This document shows, piece by piece, positions 1 through 12,438 of a DNA stretch of 64,000 nucleotides; within the stretch, counting starts at the first letter, position 1; each line of letters opens with the position of its first letter. The DNA is from Strigamia acuminata. Its lineage: Eukaryota > Arthropoda > Chilopoda > Geophilomorpha > Linotaeniidae. Where the stretch lies: positions 12,586,001-12,650,000 of the forward strand of contig OX442316.1 of assembly GCA_949358305.1 (NCBI GenBank), read 5' to 3'. A program made the position numbers and the translations under genes. The notes beneath the pieces were generated by a model. It was not told where the DNA came from, made no database searches, and worked only from the letters and a program-made list of their open reading frames with translations.

Positions 1-3000
1 TCTACCTCATTTTAAATTCATGATTTAATTTGTGTACGTGGAAATTAACAGTGTGGGTTGAGAGATTGTTTCTCCCTACAAGTCACACCATTTTTATGTA
101 AACGACTTCGCCATGGCTCCGAGCTGTATGTGAGTGTTTTCTCATCTCCCACATGCACATTTTTTCGCTCTCTCTTACCCGAGAACTGGATAAAGGTGCT
201 AAGCAGGAAAGAAAAACTGGAGAATTTATTTCCATTATAAAATATAAACTCTCTTCCTCTCGCCGTCCTTTTCTCGCGATAAGAAATTCCATTTTGAATA
301 GTTAACGGCTAAAGTTTGTCGACGGTCCAGCATTTTTTCTTAGTTGATAACTTTAACTTTACCTTTAGTTTCTAACTCGGGACGTCGATCGCTGATGGGA
401 TGGTAGAAGATGGTGGAAGATGGTGTTCTCGTAGCTTAGGACGAAAAGGGCGCTGCGATGTGTCTATTTAAATATTAATAAGTATTTAATACTTGTGTGT
501 GTATTGTATAATCAGTGCGCGATGGTCTAATCGGAGCGAGTCTTTTCTCTTTCTCTTCTCTTCTCGGCCGGGCCGTTTGCATATCTGGGGCGCTATTGTG
601 ATGGAAGGCCCCACCGAGGATTTTATCGTGAAAAATTGGTTTTGAAAGGCAATTTGTGCGATTTTACACACAAATGATAGTCGTTTAGGGAATATATGAA
701 AGTTTAATGATATACTTGAAAGTTCCCCGCGTGAAATATCTTGAAGCGCTGATAAGAAGAATCAACTGGGATTGTGATGAAGTCGTCTTCTTCCTTCTTT
801 CTATCGTGAGTGAGCGTGGTTTTTTTGGCGCCTCGGCTTATTATATTTTACACTCGGCCTCCTCGATAAGGCGCTAAATTAAAGCGCTCTCCCGGGTACT
901 GCCGCGGCCGGCTATGAAAACGCGCTCCCGCCAAAACACGCGCCGCGTGATGAATGGTCACGTGGGGGAGGGGAACGAGATAAAATGGGCGCTGGTCACT
1001 GAGGGTTTCGTGAGTGCGAACGAATTGGGTGGGAAGTTTTATCGCTCGTTTCCTACTTCACGTTTTTTAAGTTGTAAACAAAACTCCGAAACACCTGTTG
1101 GGTCGCGACTCGTTAAAACACCAAATAGAACCTACGAACATTCGAGGTACGAACTTTCGAAGATACCAACTTCATATTTTTATACTAGCAGTTGTACTTT
1201 TTAAATGTTTTCTTTAATTAAGTATTGGCATTTTTTTATTTTTATTAAATAATGGTAGAAAATTGTGAGTTTTATGATATTTTTTGGTATTTAAATGTGC
1301 AGGTTAGGTTTATGGGAGGATAATGCAAAGAGGACAAGGTGGCGGTGAGGGAATTACTAAAGGATGGTGGCCTTCCACTTGCAAGTCCATCATGCAAAGC
1401 AAAGCAAAGCTCGTCCAACCCGATTAGACAGAAAAAGACTCGCCGCGTCCCAATCCTCTGAAAGGGAAAGAGAGAGAGAGAGAGGGATTAATGTGATGGC
1501 TCTTTCTCTTTTGCTTATGTTAATGCCGATCCACTCAGCTCTCCTCTTTACTTTTACTCTGTGTAATGCCCTTTGAAAGTATAAAAAAAAATTGTCAACC
1601 TTCTATTTCGTATCATACTTCAAATCTGAGCCCTCCTGACATTCGTTTTAAAGTTTTAAAATGTTAATGAAACTGTTGGAAAAGTTTATTGTGGGGACTA
1701 AAGCTGGCGCCGCTCTGCGTGGCGCTGCGCACGTGCGAGTGCTGGTCAATGTTTTTCAATATTAGCCACATCTCACGGTGAAATCGAGTTGGTTCATATC
1801 TAATTTCAAGATTATCTCTTTGAGATTATGTTTCAATCTCGCGCTATCAATAATCAACTATATTTTGATTGATGAAACTGCACGTGATTTTAATTAGTCG
1901 ATAACGGCCAAACGGGACGCACAAGAACGATTTGTTAAAATGCAGATGATGTTTAAATTTTTAAATGTTTTTAATGTTTTTTTTTTTGTCATTTATCAGT
2001 AATTGACACACATATCTTTTTGCACAAGGTCTTGTTCACACGCGGATTTCTCTTTGCCGATTTGTTTTCTCGTCTTAATGAAAAGCGAGTGAGGTTTTGA
2101 TGATAGCGGGGTGTCGGGGAGTAGGTGACATGGAAAGAGAGACGGGAGGAGGGCTGTGAGACGCTAGTGTTCGGTTCCGGAAGGTCGCATTTATTGTGTA
2201 CCGTCACTAATCGCCGCGTGCTGTTAATTCTCTCATTTGCCGAGTGGGTGCAGATTTGTCGGTAAATCCGAAGCTTTGCTTGTTTGTGATTTCCTTGAGA
2301 AGTGCTTTGGAGTGTCGAAGAGGAAGCAAAGGCTTGTTTTCTCCTGCTCAGAGTCTCTTTCTCTCTCTCTCTCCTCCTTACGACATCAAAGCGCTCTCCG
2401 TCGGCGGCGACTTTGAAGCGTGGCACGCGCATCGATCCTCCCGCTCTTAATACGATTTTGTTCTAATGTAGGCACAATTATCTGATTAATTATGTTTCCA
2501 ATACATGAAAAATGGTTGGAGCATCGGCCCGCCCCATTTTTATGATGCAACGCGCACCTGACTCGCGTTTTCTCTCTTGCTCATCTTTTCACTTAACACG
2601 TGGTGGCAACCCCCCGGGGCCGAGCGGCCGAACGCCAAAGAAGAAGAATTGGAAAAGAGGCAAATGGCTAATTGCACGTTAACATCATTTTCGTTCTCAG
2701 CTGAGCAAAGACAATGCGGTCCCGTGGCGGGATAGCACTTTTCATGTGCGCGAGGGAAGGGAATGGGGATTTGGCGCTCATGGCGTTCCCTTAATGCCAA
2801 TTACGGGCAACGGGAGGAAGGCGAAACAAGGGGTATCGACGGTCGCATTCTGTTGCCCTCCGCTCTAATCAATGCTCAGATTTAATTTGCTTTCAAAGTA
2901 AAAGTACAAAGGGTTGAATTGATGGGTTTGGGAGAAAAAATTTTTGCGCTTAATTTTCAATTTGTGGGTGGTTTTCGGGCAAGAATGCCGAATGCGGCGA

Positions 3001-4086
3001 AGCAGTGTTTGATGAAAAAGTTTTGCGAAGGCCCTGCAGGTGGATGTTTAGATGGGGAAATAGTTTTATCACGTGATTTTTCACTCATTTGTGTCGTTAA
3101 TTAATTGCGGTCATTTGTACGCGTTAATTATCTATCAAGTTTGATCGAAGAGTTGGTTCGGGCCCGAATGAAATATTGATGAAGACACGTTATTAACGAG
3201 CGTCCAATCGCCTGCTAGATATCGTTGTCGCGCGAGATCCTGAGGGGTAACTTAGTGTTTGGTCAGCTTAAAGAAACTCTGAAGATTGCTTGTGTAATTG
3301 AATCAGATGTACAGATCGTAGATAGGAAGCGAAAATGTAATTTTAAAAGTTGCTTTAATTTAGTTTGTTTGTCTTTTTTCTCTTTCTTTTTCTTTTTCTT
3401 TTTCTTTTCTTTTTAATTTTAATTTTCTCGCTGTTCGGACATCGTTTCATCTGATGAGCCGCGGGAAGTTTAACATCCCATAACTGCCGAGTTTTTATCT
3501 ATTCGTTGAACGCACTTTGTGGCCACACGAAGACCAAACGAGCCACTTTTATTAACCCCCAAACTCCCTAAACATTAGTTTGGATACGTGTACTCACTGC
3601 TGCATGCTCGCATGCTCGCGTCCCCTTCACTTCCCCGCAGCACGCGCGCGCACACTGATGAAGCGGCCAAACCGAGCGCCCGTGGGCCGGAACGCCATCC
3701 GCAATTACAAATGGTTCGCCTTCTTGCGACAAGGACTAATGACGCGGCCGCCGACGCCACCGAAACCCCGACCACCGCCACCAGCGCCCGGGGCGAGCGC
3801 GAGCGCGAGCGGTGCAGCGTCGCGCGCGTTTACTCTGTATCGGACGCCGCGATCGGGTGTAGGTCCGGTCGCGCGTGCGGGGGGTTTCTTCGTGCGCCCG
3901 AGAGGAATGATACTGTCACTGGCGCGTAATTTGCCGTAATCCATGAAATTATCAGGGCTTTTTTCGCGGGGAATCACATGTAAATGATTGCCTGGCGAGC
4001 GATAGCTCAAATTAGCCGCCGGTGTTGATGGGAGCTTCGCTCACCCTTCCTATCGATCCGGTCATAGAGGAAGAGGTTTGTGGGGA

Positions 4087-4178
4087 GAGAAGAGAGAGAG
4101 AGAGAGACGCAGCAGGGAATGAAAAAGAGGGGAGAAAAAATAATAATTTCTCCTAAAGGGTTGTGTGTGTGTGTGTAG
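4087..4178. repeat. (GA)n then (GT)n simple repeats
   Basis: A run of GA dinucleotides at about 4087-4108 is followed by a GT run at about 4161-4176. A similar GA run lies at about 1470-1484. These are ordinary microsatellites; GA runs can also bind GAGA-type factors, but nothing here shows that. Confidence 0.85.
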
Positions 4179-5761
4179 TGTGAGCAAGCAGAGAATAGAT
4201 TTTTTCATTTGACTGGCTTGGGAAGCGACGTGTATTAAAAGGTCGTGTATTAAAAGGCCTATTTTAATGCCGACTGCGAATGGAGATTGAAGCTGGACAG
4301 ATTTTAATGGTAAATAAATAGCGCGGGTTTTGCGCCGCTCATTTATTTATGGATTTGGAATAAATGTTGGGAAAATTGAAAAGTTTTCTCGGGTTGATCA
4401 ATTATTTAGTGTTTGTGATACGTGATTGGTTGTTGTTGAGAGTCATTTAAGATTTTGGTTCGTCATATTTTGTTAATGTTGGTAAAAGTTTGAGTGGATA
4501 TTATTTCTCTCTTATTCTGTTTGTCTGGATGGTTGCGTATTTTATTCCGTTTTCCTTTTAAGGTATAAGCACGAGGGCGGGGAAGTATCAAGCACAAATC
4601 ATATCAAGAAAAATTTCATATGCAGGATTTGCGTGCTGCAAAATCCGTTCGTTCCATTTGTGCATGTATAATGTAAAGTTGCTTCAATTTTGCATCACGA
4701 GCTGCCGGAAACCAGTGTATGGAAAGTGAACCCTAATGAGCGTCCTCTGTGCGTCCCTTATGCGTCCCATCGATTAAGATGATTTCGTTTTTCAAATTCA
4801 CCAAGCCACGCCTTATTTCTAATTATTTATGAAATTTAATTTCTTAAAGTTTTCAAAGAATTTTCAATAATGTTGTTGACGGGAATTTTTATTTATTTTT
4901 ATTTTATTTTATTTTATTCTTATTTTTTGCTATTTCATGGATGAGTTTGCATTGGATCGTGTCCACTCAAGGGAGGAATTGCATTGCCTCGAATCATTTT
5001 TTTTCAGAACGCGAGTGCCGAGCGTTCGATCTGTCAACTGGCCAGTGAGAAGGGGGCATTAATTGAGGCTAAAAACATATTTCCATCATAAATTGCATAT
5101 TTGTCATTTCATCCCTACTTTCCTTTCCTTTCCTCTCTCGTAGGATTCTTTTTTCCCCCTCTTCTGGAGGATAAGATGGGTCCGTTCTATCGCCACTTTT
5201 GCAGGCGTCCGCGTCCGTCGAGAAAATTATGACGCGACCCTTCCCTCGTTGGCAGTCACCCATCCTCGTGGATTTGCGCATATCTTGCTCGCTCGGCCTA
5301 ATCAGAAAACTCCGACTCCGGACTTACGATCGGCACTTCTTTTCGGGGAAAAATATATTTGTAGCGTCGCTTCATTGAGTGCTCGAACGCGCGCGTATAA
5401 GAAAGCCTTTATCGGGGCCGGCCCTCGCGTCTCTTGGCGAGGGGCTATCGGCCGACTCTCGTAAATATGACGGTGAGCAAGAGTAAAGAAGAGGGGGGGA
5501 CCAGTCGCCGATAGATAACTGCGCCTCGCCCGTAAATTGTGCATACTTAGGGCGAGAAGCTCATAAAACTTTATCTGAAACGCCACCAACGCTTGGTGCT
5601 GTGTATATGCGACAGACCCATCCGCAAATGCGTTTCTTTCTCCCTTCGAGGATATACTCGCGCCGTTTTGCTATCCTCGAACGCTTGATGAGTGGCCAAT
5701 GTCGACTGGCAAGTGGGTCAAACGACTTTTCACATGCGTTTATCTCCAAACACTTTTTTTC

Positions 5762-5788
5762 CTTCTTCTTCTTCTTCTTCTTCTTCTC
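5762..5788. repeat. (TTC)n microsatellite
   Basis: About eight consecutive TTC triplets in an intronic or intergenic setting. Pyrimidine-rich runs recur in this part of the window (about 3370-3410 and 6860-6895). The last of these lies more than 120 bp upstream of the dve acceptor. Confidence 0.85.
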
Positions 5789-7019
5789 CTTCCAGTTCGC
5801 AGTTTCATAAATAGGATACCTGGGAAGGGAACGAATAAAAGTTTCTGATTTTTATATTTAGAAATATAAATGAGTGTTGTTTGAAGTAATTAAGAACAAG
5901 TTTTGGGCTCATTAAAAGAAATGTTAATTAAATTTGTAAATTTTTCTAAAAGTTTTGTTAGGAATTGAGTTTTAGTTATCACGTCGTGACGAATGAATTA
6001 ATTAGATATTTTTGGCTGGAAAGGGGTGAAGAAAAGGGGGAATCGGTGAATGAAGAAAGAAGCAATTGTGAAGTTAATTAAAAGGTGAAAAGAGTGTTGT
6101 CGATCAAGTCTAGTGTTTTTATTTGACTGTTTATTCGAGTTTATATTTACTCCATGACGTGTGAACGAGTTGCCCCTTTCCCCTTTTCCTCTCTTGTTAA
6201 TGTATACTCCGTGTCTTATCACTTTGCTATTGTTTACTGGGGTACCGAGGCAGAATGCGCCATTTGCTATTCAATCTCGACGAGACATCCGACGAAGAAA
6301 GAGTTGTTGGTGAAACGAAAAACGATCAAAGGAACTGATAAAAGACACGCACGTATACAAACAGTGTTGAGTAGTGAGTAGCGTCGGTAGTGGGGGGGTA
6401 AAAAAAAGAATCTTTGCCCCCTCACTTGTTGGGAGGAGAGCAATTCATCCATGCATATCCCGTTAATGAAATTAAAAGTGTTTTCATAGTTTTAAATATT
6501 AATTTTGCTATAATGCTTCGATTCTCCTGGGTCTGTGACGCTTAAAAGCATGGCTGGCCTCACTTGGCATTAGACTAACAGCATTAAGGGCGGCACATTT
6601 GTGATAAAGAATAAGCGGCGGAGGCGGAGTTGCATTTCCCTTCGCATCCCTCTCTTCACCTCCTCCTTTCCCGATTCCATCGTCTAATCCTATTTTTATT
6701 GTGCCCCCGTCCTCTTTGCATTTGCGCAACTCACGCCGAGGTATCACCGGGGCCAGTTGAGTTGACGACGGGATGCTGCGCGTCTTGATCGACGACGAGC
6801 TGCTTTTCTCTAATCTCTGATTTGTGATGGGAAATGCAAATTTCGTGCTTTCTTTCTTTCTCTCTCTCGCTTTTTTTTCTTTTTTTCTTTTTTCTTAAAT
6901 ATAAAATAAAAATTGTAATATTATTTTTATTCGGGCTTTACATATAGTGACGTTTTGAATTTTTTTCTTTTGTTTGTCGGTGTTGGAGAAACAATGTTGT
7001 TACTATGATATTTTGACAG

Positions 7020-8393
7020 AACCTCCTGTCGCTCATCTCCAAGGGGATCATCCCGTACGAAATTTCGGAGGAGACGCGCAAGAAGTTCGATCATTGGTAC
7101 ATGCAGCAGGTGATGCAACATCGGCAGCAACAGCAGGTGAACATGACGTCCGCCAACGCAGCTCCGAGGGTGTCAGCTGCGAGTGCGGCCGAGATGCACT
7201 CCGCTCCGGCGCATCACCACCACCACCAATCACAATTTCACGGAGGAGCGACCGGGATGCAGAAGACGCGAATGAGGACGTCGTTTGATCCCGAGTTGGA
7301 GCTGCCAAAATTGCATCGATGGTTTGCCGAGAACCAGCACCCGACGCGCGTGCAGATCCAGCAATACGTGCGCGAGTTGAACGTGCTCGAGTCGCGCAAG
7401 GGTCGCAAGCCGCTCGATGTCAACAACGTGGTTTACTGGTTCAAGAACGCGCGTGCCGCACACAAACGCGCCGAAATGCGACAACTGAACGGCGGCGCTG
7501 GCGCCGGACCCGGGTGCCACAGTCCCGGGCACGACACGACCTCCTCGGACAACGGACAAGGCGATCAGCCCTTCGTGGCCAACGGAGACGCGGCCGGACT
7601 CAATCACGATCACGACAACCAGGACAGCAACAACAGCTCCGGCTCGATCGGGCATCATCGGATGGACGCCGCCGCTTCGTCGCCTTTGTCGTCTTCCGCT
7701 AACGTCCCCCTCAACCTGAGCGACCCTCATCGGAAGGGGACGAGCCCTCACACGAGCAACGGCTTTTGTAAAGGACACGACAACGAGGGCGACGGAGACC
7801 GAGACGGCGAAGGCACGAGGGTGTCTCCGTCGAGACCGTGTGACTTTTCGCGCGACTCCGTCGGCCGAGAAACTGTGAGCGTCAAGCAGGAGCCGGCCGA
7901 CGACGAGGAGCCGTCGTCGGACGTGAGTGACGAGGACGACGACGACGACCTGGGCGCGGAAGACGGCGCGTCCGTCCCCACGCCGTCGTCGACGGCTCCG
8001 CGTGGCGACAGCCCGTTACAGCACCATGCGGTCAGTGCCCCTGCCACTCCGGCACCTGGTGGGACCCACTTGGGAATGACGATGCCGCCGGCCAATAGCG
8101 AATTAGCTCGTTCGATGATGTACATGGCGAGTTATTTGCCATCAGCCATCGCGTCGCTCGAGGAGAGACGCAAAAGAAATCGCACATTCATCGATCCCGT
8201 CACTGAAGTTCCACGGCTCGAGCAGTGGTTTGCACTTAACACGCACCCGTCGCACAACCTCATTCTTAAGTACACCGACGAGTTAAACAAGATGCCATAT
8301 CGACAGAAATTCCCTAAACTCGAACCGAAAAACGTGCAGTTTTGGTTCAAGAACCGACGCGCCAAATGTAAACGACTCAAACTGTCGCTCTGA
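7020..8393 (+). CDS. dve: Defective proventriculus (Dve) homeobox protein, 3' terminal exon
   Basis: Compass-class homeodomain transcription factor, related to vertebrate SATB; in the nucleus Dve acts mainly as a repressor in gut, eye and appendage patterning. The exon opens after an acceptor (TTTTGACAG) in the end of the CUT-like/CMP-type domain (LISKGIIPYEISEETRKKF, then FDHWY), so the N-terminus is on an upstream exon. Homeodomain 1 lies at about 7269-7475 (ends YWFKNARAAHKR) and homeodomain 2 at about 8160-8390 (ends FWFKNRRAKCKR). Both have the longer-than-60-residue layout and the WFKN helix-3 core with the DNA-contacting Asn. Between them are a His-rich run, a PLNLS motif (CtBP-type corepressor docking), a VKQE sumoylation consensus and a long acidic Asp/Glu run. 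Codon use is much more GC-rich than in other genes here. Stop TGA at 8391. The identity is secure because both homeodomains match Dve in order and spacing. Confidence 0.93.
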   Translation, partial: NLLSLISKGIIPYEISEETRKKFDHWYMQQVMQHRQQQQVNMTSANAAPRVSAASAAEMHSAPAHHHHHQSQFHGGATGMQKTRMRTSFDPELELPKLHRWFAENQHPTRVQIQQYVRELNVLESRKGRKPLDVNNVVYWFKNARAAHKRAEMRQLNGGAGAGPGCHSPGHDTTSSDNGQGDQPFVANGDAAGLNHDHDNQDSNNSSGSIGHHRMDAAASSPLSSSANVPLNLSDPHRKGTSPHTSNGFCKGHDNEGDGDRDGEGTRVSPSRPCDFSRDSVGRETVSVKQEPADDEEPSSDVSDEDDDDDLGAEDGASVPTPSSTAPRGDSPLQHHAVSAPATPAPGGTHLGMTMPPANSELARSMMYMASYLPSAIASLEERRKRNRTFIDPVTEVPRLEQWFALNTHPSHNLILKYTDELNKMPYRQKFPKLEPKNVQFWFKNRRAKCKRLKLSL

Positions 8394-10613
8394 GGGTACG
8401 AACGCCGCCACCCGCCGAGTGGCGACGACTGGACCCTCAGACCGGAACACCTGCACCCACCGCAGGTGCCCAACGCAGTCAACCACACGCCCCCGCCACT
8501 ACACATGTGGCCCAGGGGATATTTCCCTCTCTATTGAAATAAATAAAGAAATGAAATAAAATAAAATAAAATGAAATGAAATGAATTAAAATGAAATGGG
8601 CCGAGAATTAAGAAATGTGAAAAGCTAGGCTAACGACATTTTTTTTTCCTTCTTTTTCTTTTTGTTTTCGAATTTCTCAAGTCTTTATCAGGGAAAAAAA
8701 ATTAAGTCTATAGCAACACGTCTGTCTTCAAGATTAAATATTTAAAAAAAAATAGAAAACGAAAATAAAAAGCAAATATATATCATATAATTAATTAATA
8801 AGATTTAAAAAAAAAAACGTATACAAGAAACTGTACAAATATTCCTTTTCAGTTGATTGTGCATTGTATATAACACCTGAAATTTGTTGTAAAGTAGTTT
8901 CTGGCAGTTTTAGAAGTGGTTTTTTCTGTAGTTGATTATCAGGTGGCGCTTGTTATTTTTTTTTTGTGTACAAAGACTTTTTTCCTCATATTCTTCTGTA
9001 TTGTAGAAGATGCTAAATGTGTAGGAACAATGCAATATTCGAGATGTTAACTTTATATGTGACGAAGAAAGTTTTTTCTTTCATCACATTGCTTCCTTTC
9101 TTCCTTTCTTTCTTTCTTTTTTTTTCTTTCTTTTCTTTTTTATTTTGATAGAAAAGAAATAGATGATGAACAGAAAATTTAGTCCACTCTAAAAATATAA
9201 TAGTAAAACGATGTTTTGAGAATGAATAAATGAAATAGATACGTTAGGATTACGTATACACACGTGGATTATGGACATATCAGGCTTATCATCATACTAC
9301 CTCAATTTCATAACTTAAAATTTTTGGACATATCATGCAAATGTTTGTTTTGATACTGTGAACGAACTTTGTTTTTATTTGGCACTTTTTCAACGTTAAT
9401 AGAAGACGACAATTAAAATCCTATGCAGTATGCAGTGGACACGAAGAGACACCAAACAAAAGGTTGAATTTACAATATTTTTACATTTTTGTAGATAGAT
9501 TTTCTCCTTCGATTTTTTGATTAATTTAAAAGGCCTCAATAAACACTAGCACATATTATGGAAACCTCGGCATGTTTAATCCGTTTTAATTAAAATTCAG
9601 GACAATTTTTTCTCTTAAAATTTAACAACAAAATTCAGAAATTTAGTCCAAAATTAAAATCGTATTTTAAAAAATCAAAGATAATGTTTCCATTAAATGT
9701 TCAGTCTTCTTTAAGAGTTGTAATCATTTCCAAAATCAATTGTAGGCCAGTATATAGGTATAAATTATATATATAGTGTACAAAAGATGAATCAGTTAAC
9801 CAGTTTTTATGTTATAAGATGTAAGGAATGGAATGTAAGGAGGTTTGTGTTCTAGTCCTGTGAATGTATCTTGTACAGTTTTACCTATTAATCTTGTTTA
9901 TATTAGAAAGTTGTTAAAGTTTCTTTATACATTTTCGTTTTTTTTTTTTAAGTAGACGAAATATTACTTTTATTTTATGCATTTGTTTTGTTTTTATTGA
10001 AACAATTTTTTTTAGCTTTGTTTTCGACTTACCTTTCATGTTGATGGATGTTGATTAAAATGTTCTGTTGATTCGATGAGAAAAAGGTGCATTTCTTGTC
10101 TCTTCTTGTGACCATTGTAATTTTACTGCTCATTTTGAAAAAGAAAAAAAAAATCATTTTATTTTTTCATGTTGGTTTACTTCTGAAGTAATTATTGTTT
10201 TTCTCGTTTATTCTCTTCATTGCTGTAATATTCTTGTTCGCAATAGTTTGTACACGTCCTCCTGATGTGATATTAAATGAAATATACAATTTCAATTTAT
10301 TCATTTGAGTTTTACACTTTATTTTGAACTCGTGAAAAAGAATTATATACAAATAAAGGTATGTGTTGCTATTGAGTCATTTGTTTTAATACTTACAAAA
10401 ATACATAAAATGCAAAACAATTAAGCTTATTGCCAAACACTAAACCCTAAACACTAAATACTAAACAAAATCAATGATCGTTTGCGAAATAACACACAAA
10501 AGACGTTCGGGACTATTTAAATAAAGAACTGACACCTTGCTATTTAGTTGCGCAAAGAGAGATAAATTTTTCGGTTTGACAAGTTAACAGTGGCGCTGTT
10601 TGTCCGTTTACAG
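8394..10613 (+). other. dve 3' UTR and AT-rich intergenic DNA
   Basis: No coding similarity. Polyadenylation signals (AATAAA) occur about 145 bp after the dve stop (near 8540) and again near 10356, so the 3' UTR may be short or about 2 kb long. The sequence is AT-rich with T-runs. The 3' end of this interval should hold the intron preceding the first visible exon of the dve-like paralog. Confidence 0.5.
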
Positions 10614-11780
10614 CACAGCTGGTGATGATGGTGAATTAACCTGGAATGATGCTACTGTCCGGTGCGCCATTACCGAGTTGTTAGCAGAAATGAGCCAAAG
10701 TGCTCTCGCTCTAATTTCTCCACTTTCTCAGGTAAGTGAAATGCTGCAAAGAAAGAAGAGCGGTGAGATCTCTCACTTAATTAGTCGTATATTCAATTAT
10801 ATCTACAAGAAGTGAAACCAATTTTTCTTTTTTTCTTTTAGGCTATGATTTCTAGTATTGCGAATTCAACTTACCCAGCAAAAATCGGAAAACCGAAATG
10901 CAAAGAATTTGGGGAATGGTATCTGAAATTTAGGAAAGAAGGTAGTGTGTATTTCTATTATCTGCGCGAACTTACTTTCGAGTTCGGACGACGGGCTGGT
11001 GTTGTGTCGACTGCAGTTGTTTCGTTTGCGTGGCACGAGTAGCTGCGCTGCTGCCACCCTGTGACAAAATATTTGAACTAAAGGAAATAAACATTTTGCT
11101 GCTTCGTTGCAGATAGGAAACATCAAATATAAAATATTGTACAAAATGAACGTGGAATATTGAATGGATATTTTATTTTACGTATTTTATTTTACGTATT
11201 TTATTTTACGTATTTTATTTTACGTATTTTATTTTACGTATTTTATTTTACGTATTTTATATTTAGGATCTCCACTTCAGAATCAACTCCATGCATCGAG
11301 TAGTTCCAGTAGTTCTGGAAATCGCCGCAAGATGGTGACAACGGACACACGTTTTACTTTTCATCCTTCGAAAGAATTGCCCGTGCTTCGCGATTGGTTT
11401 CGGAATTGTAGGAACCCTTCGGATGAAATGTTGCAAACATACATCGATCGACTAAATAAGGTGAATTTTTAATTGATTAATTTTACATTAATGCTGATAG
11501 CGTGTATTTTTAGACCACTTTTAGACTAACGAGATCAAAAGTTACACACGTTAAGGTTAAAAATTGGTTTAAAAACGAAAGACAAAGAGAGAGAAGACAC
11601 AAACTAACTGAAGATAAGAGCGTCAACAAAAGAAGACAAAGTAGTAGCAGTCGATCAACACGTCACGAAGAGCAAGCGGAAATTGGAGTCATGGACACTT
11701 CGGCTTCGTGTAGTGGCGAGCAAGAATCTTCATTGTTATCAACAGAAACGGAGACAATAGATACTGATGACGAAGCATGA
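10614..11780 (+). CDS. dve-like homeobox paralog, 3' exons (one homeodomain)
   Basis: Four exons with good splice sites: about 10614-10731, 10842-10941, 11267-11460 and 11514-11780, stop TGA. Exons 1-2 encode a segment resembling the CUT-like/CMP region of Dve (VRCAITELLAEMSQ; later FGEWYLKFRK, which aligns with FDHWY in dve). Exons 3-4 encode one homeodomain: it starts RFTFHPSKELPVLRDWF and ends VKNWFKNERQRERR, with the same extra-long spacing before WFKN as both dve homeodomains. A serine run precedes it, and a basic then acidic tail follows (TETETIDTDDEA). The gene lies 2.2 kb downstream of dve in the same orientation, so a tandem duplication is the simplest origin. No second homeodomain is present between the last exon and the stop. 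Upstream exons were not identified. Likely a nuclear DNA-binding protein; its function is unknown. Confidence 0.72.
11167..11265. repeat. 14-bp AT-rich minisatellite in an intron
   Basis: About seven near-perfect copies of the unit TATTTTATTTTACG fill the intron just before the homeodomain exon of the dve-like gene and run up to its acceptor (ATTTAG at 11261-11266). The array effectively supplies the T-rich tract for that splice site. Confidence 0.9.
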
Positions 11781-12183
11781 TATACCGAGACCAACCCCGT
11801 GATGATTTTTGTGCAGTTTTTACCTCGTTTTAACTTTTATCTTTCACGGAGCATCATTCGGACTAAATCAATTTAATCTTGTGTATGTTCAAACGACCAA
11901 TAACATGAATTAATTGAGAAAATTCATTACTGTTGGTAAACTTGACAAGGTTTTTGTTTTGCTTAATTGTGTTTCAAGTTGTGAAAATTATAATCTCGTT
12001 TTGACATTGCCAAGTTAAGTAAATATGACTGAAAGGATGTGTATACACATGTTAATGATGTGATTCGTGTGAGTTACAAATTTCTGCTTTATTTTATATT
12101 TATATTTATATTTCAATTTGTTTGCATCAATTTACAATTTTGTTGAGAGATTGATCGGCGTAAGCGTCTGAATAAATACGCAA

Positions 12184-12438
12184 ATGAGAGTTGTGTGCGA
12201 TCTACTACTGCTTTGTATTTTCGAGGTATCTCTACCTTGGTCAAACAAGGATGAGAAGCAAGTGAGATTGTACGTATTGACTAGGCCCAAAGCTGCTTTC
12301 AGGTGCTCCTACACAATAAATAGGCTAAAAAGGTCGAAATCGGTAAGTAGCTTTTGGACGGCGATTAATTTTGAATTTTTGAAATATTTATATTTGCTCT
12401 CTTTAAACTTGTTTCAGAATGCCAATCCTTTTGTATAA
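12184..12438 (+). CDS. Possible small secreted peptide, two exons
   Basis: An ATG at 12184 opens a frame with a hydrophobic start (MRVVCDLLLLCIFEVSLPWS), reminiscent of a signal peptide. A donor at 12343 (GTAAGT) and an acceptor ending at 12417 (TTTCAG) would join it to a short second exon ending NANPFV and a stop at 12436, giving about 60 residues. No family is recognised. Another ATG exon with a basic, Arg-rich frame (KYRRRRRREIS) begins at 12644 and also ends at a donor, so the area may instead be a short transcribed gene with a different frame. Low confidence. Confidence 0.22.
   Translation: MRVVCDLLLLCIFEVSLPWSNKDEKQVRLYVLTRPKAAFRCSYTINRLKRSKSVSSFWTAINFEFLKYLYLLSLNLFQNANPFV

Larger units (their letters stand above)
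1..7019. other. Non-coding stretch upstream of the dve terminal exon
   Basis: I found no exon with recognisable protein similarity in these 7 kb on either strand; the open frames are short and lack family motifs. The DNA is mixed. GC/CpG-rich patches (about 880-1000, 2600-2800, 3580-3930) alternate with AT-rich DNA and many ATTA/TAAT homeodomain-type cores. The first dve exon seen (7020) begins at a splice acceptor inside a protein domain, so the start of dve must lie farther upstream. This stretch is therefore most likely a large dve intron, possibly with cis-regulatory elements. An unrecognised 5' UTR or very divergent exon cannot be excluded, and the CpG-rich block at 3580-3930 is the best place to look for a promoter. 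Confidence 0.55.

Noticed and set aside
3580-3939. Proline/alanine-rich frames in a CpG-rich block
   Set aside because: Two plus-strand frames and one minus-strand frame are open together, as expected from high GC; no domain or splice evidence. Kept only as a possible promoter area.
10430-10470. Telomere-like CTAAACCCTAAACACTAAA
   Set aside because: Only a few irregular copies with changing spacing; not a telomeric array.
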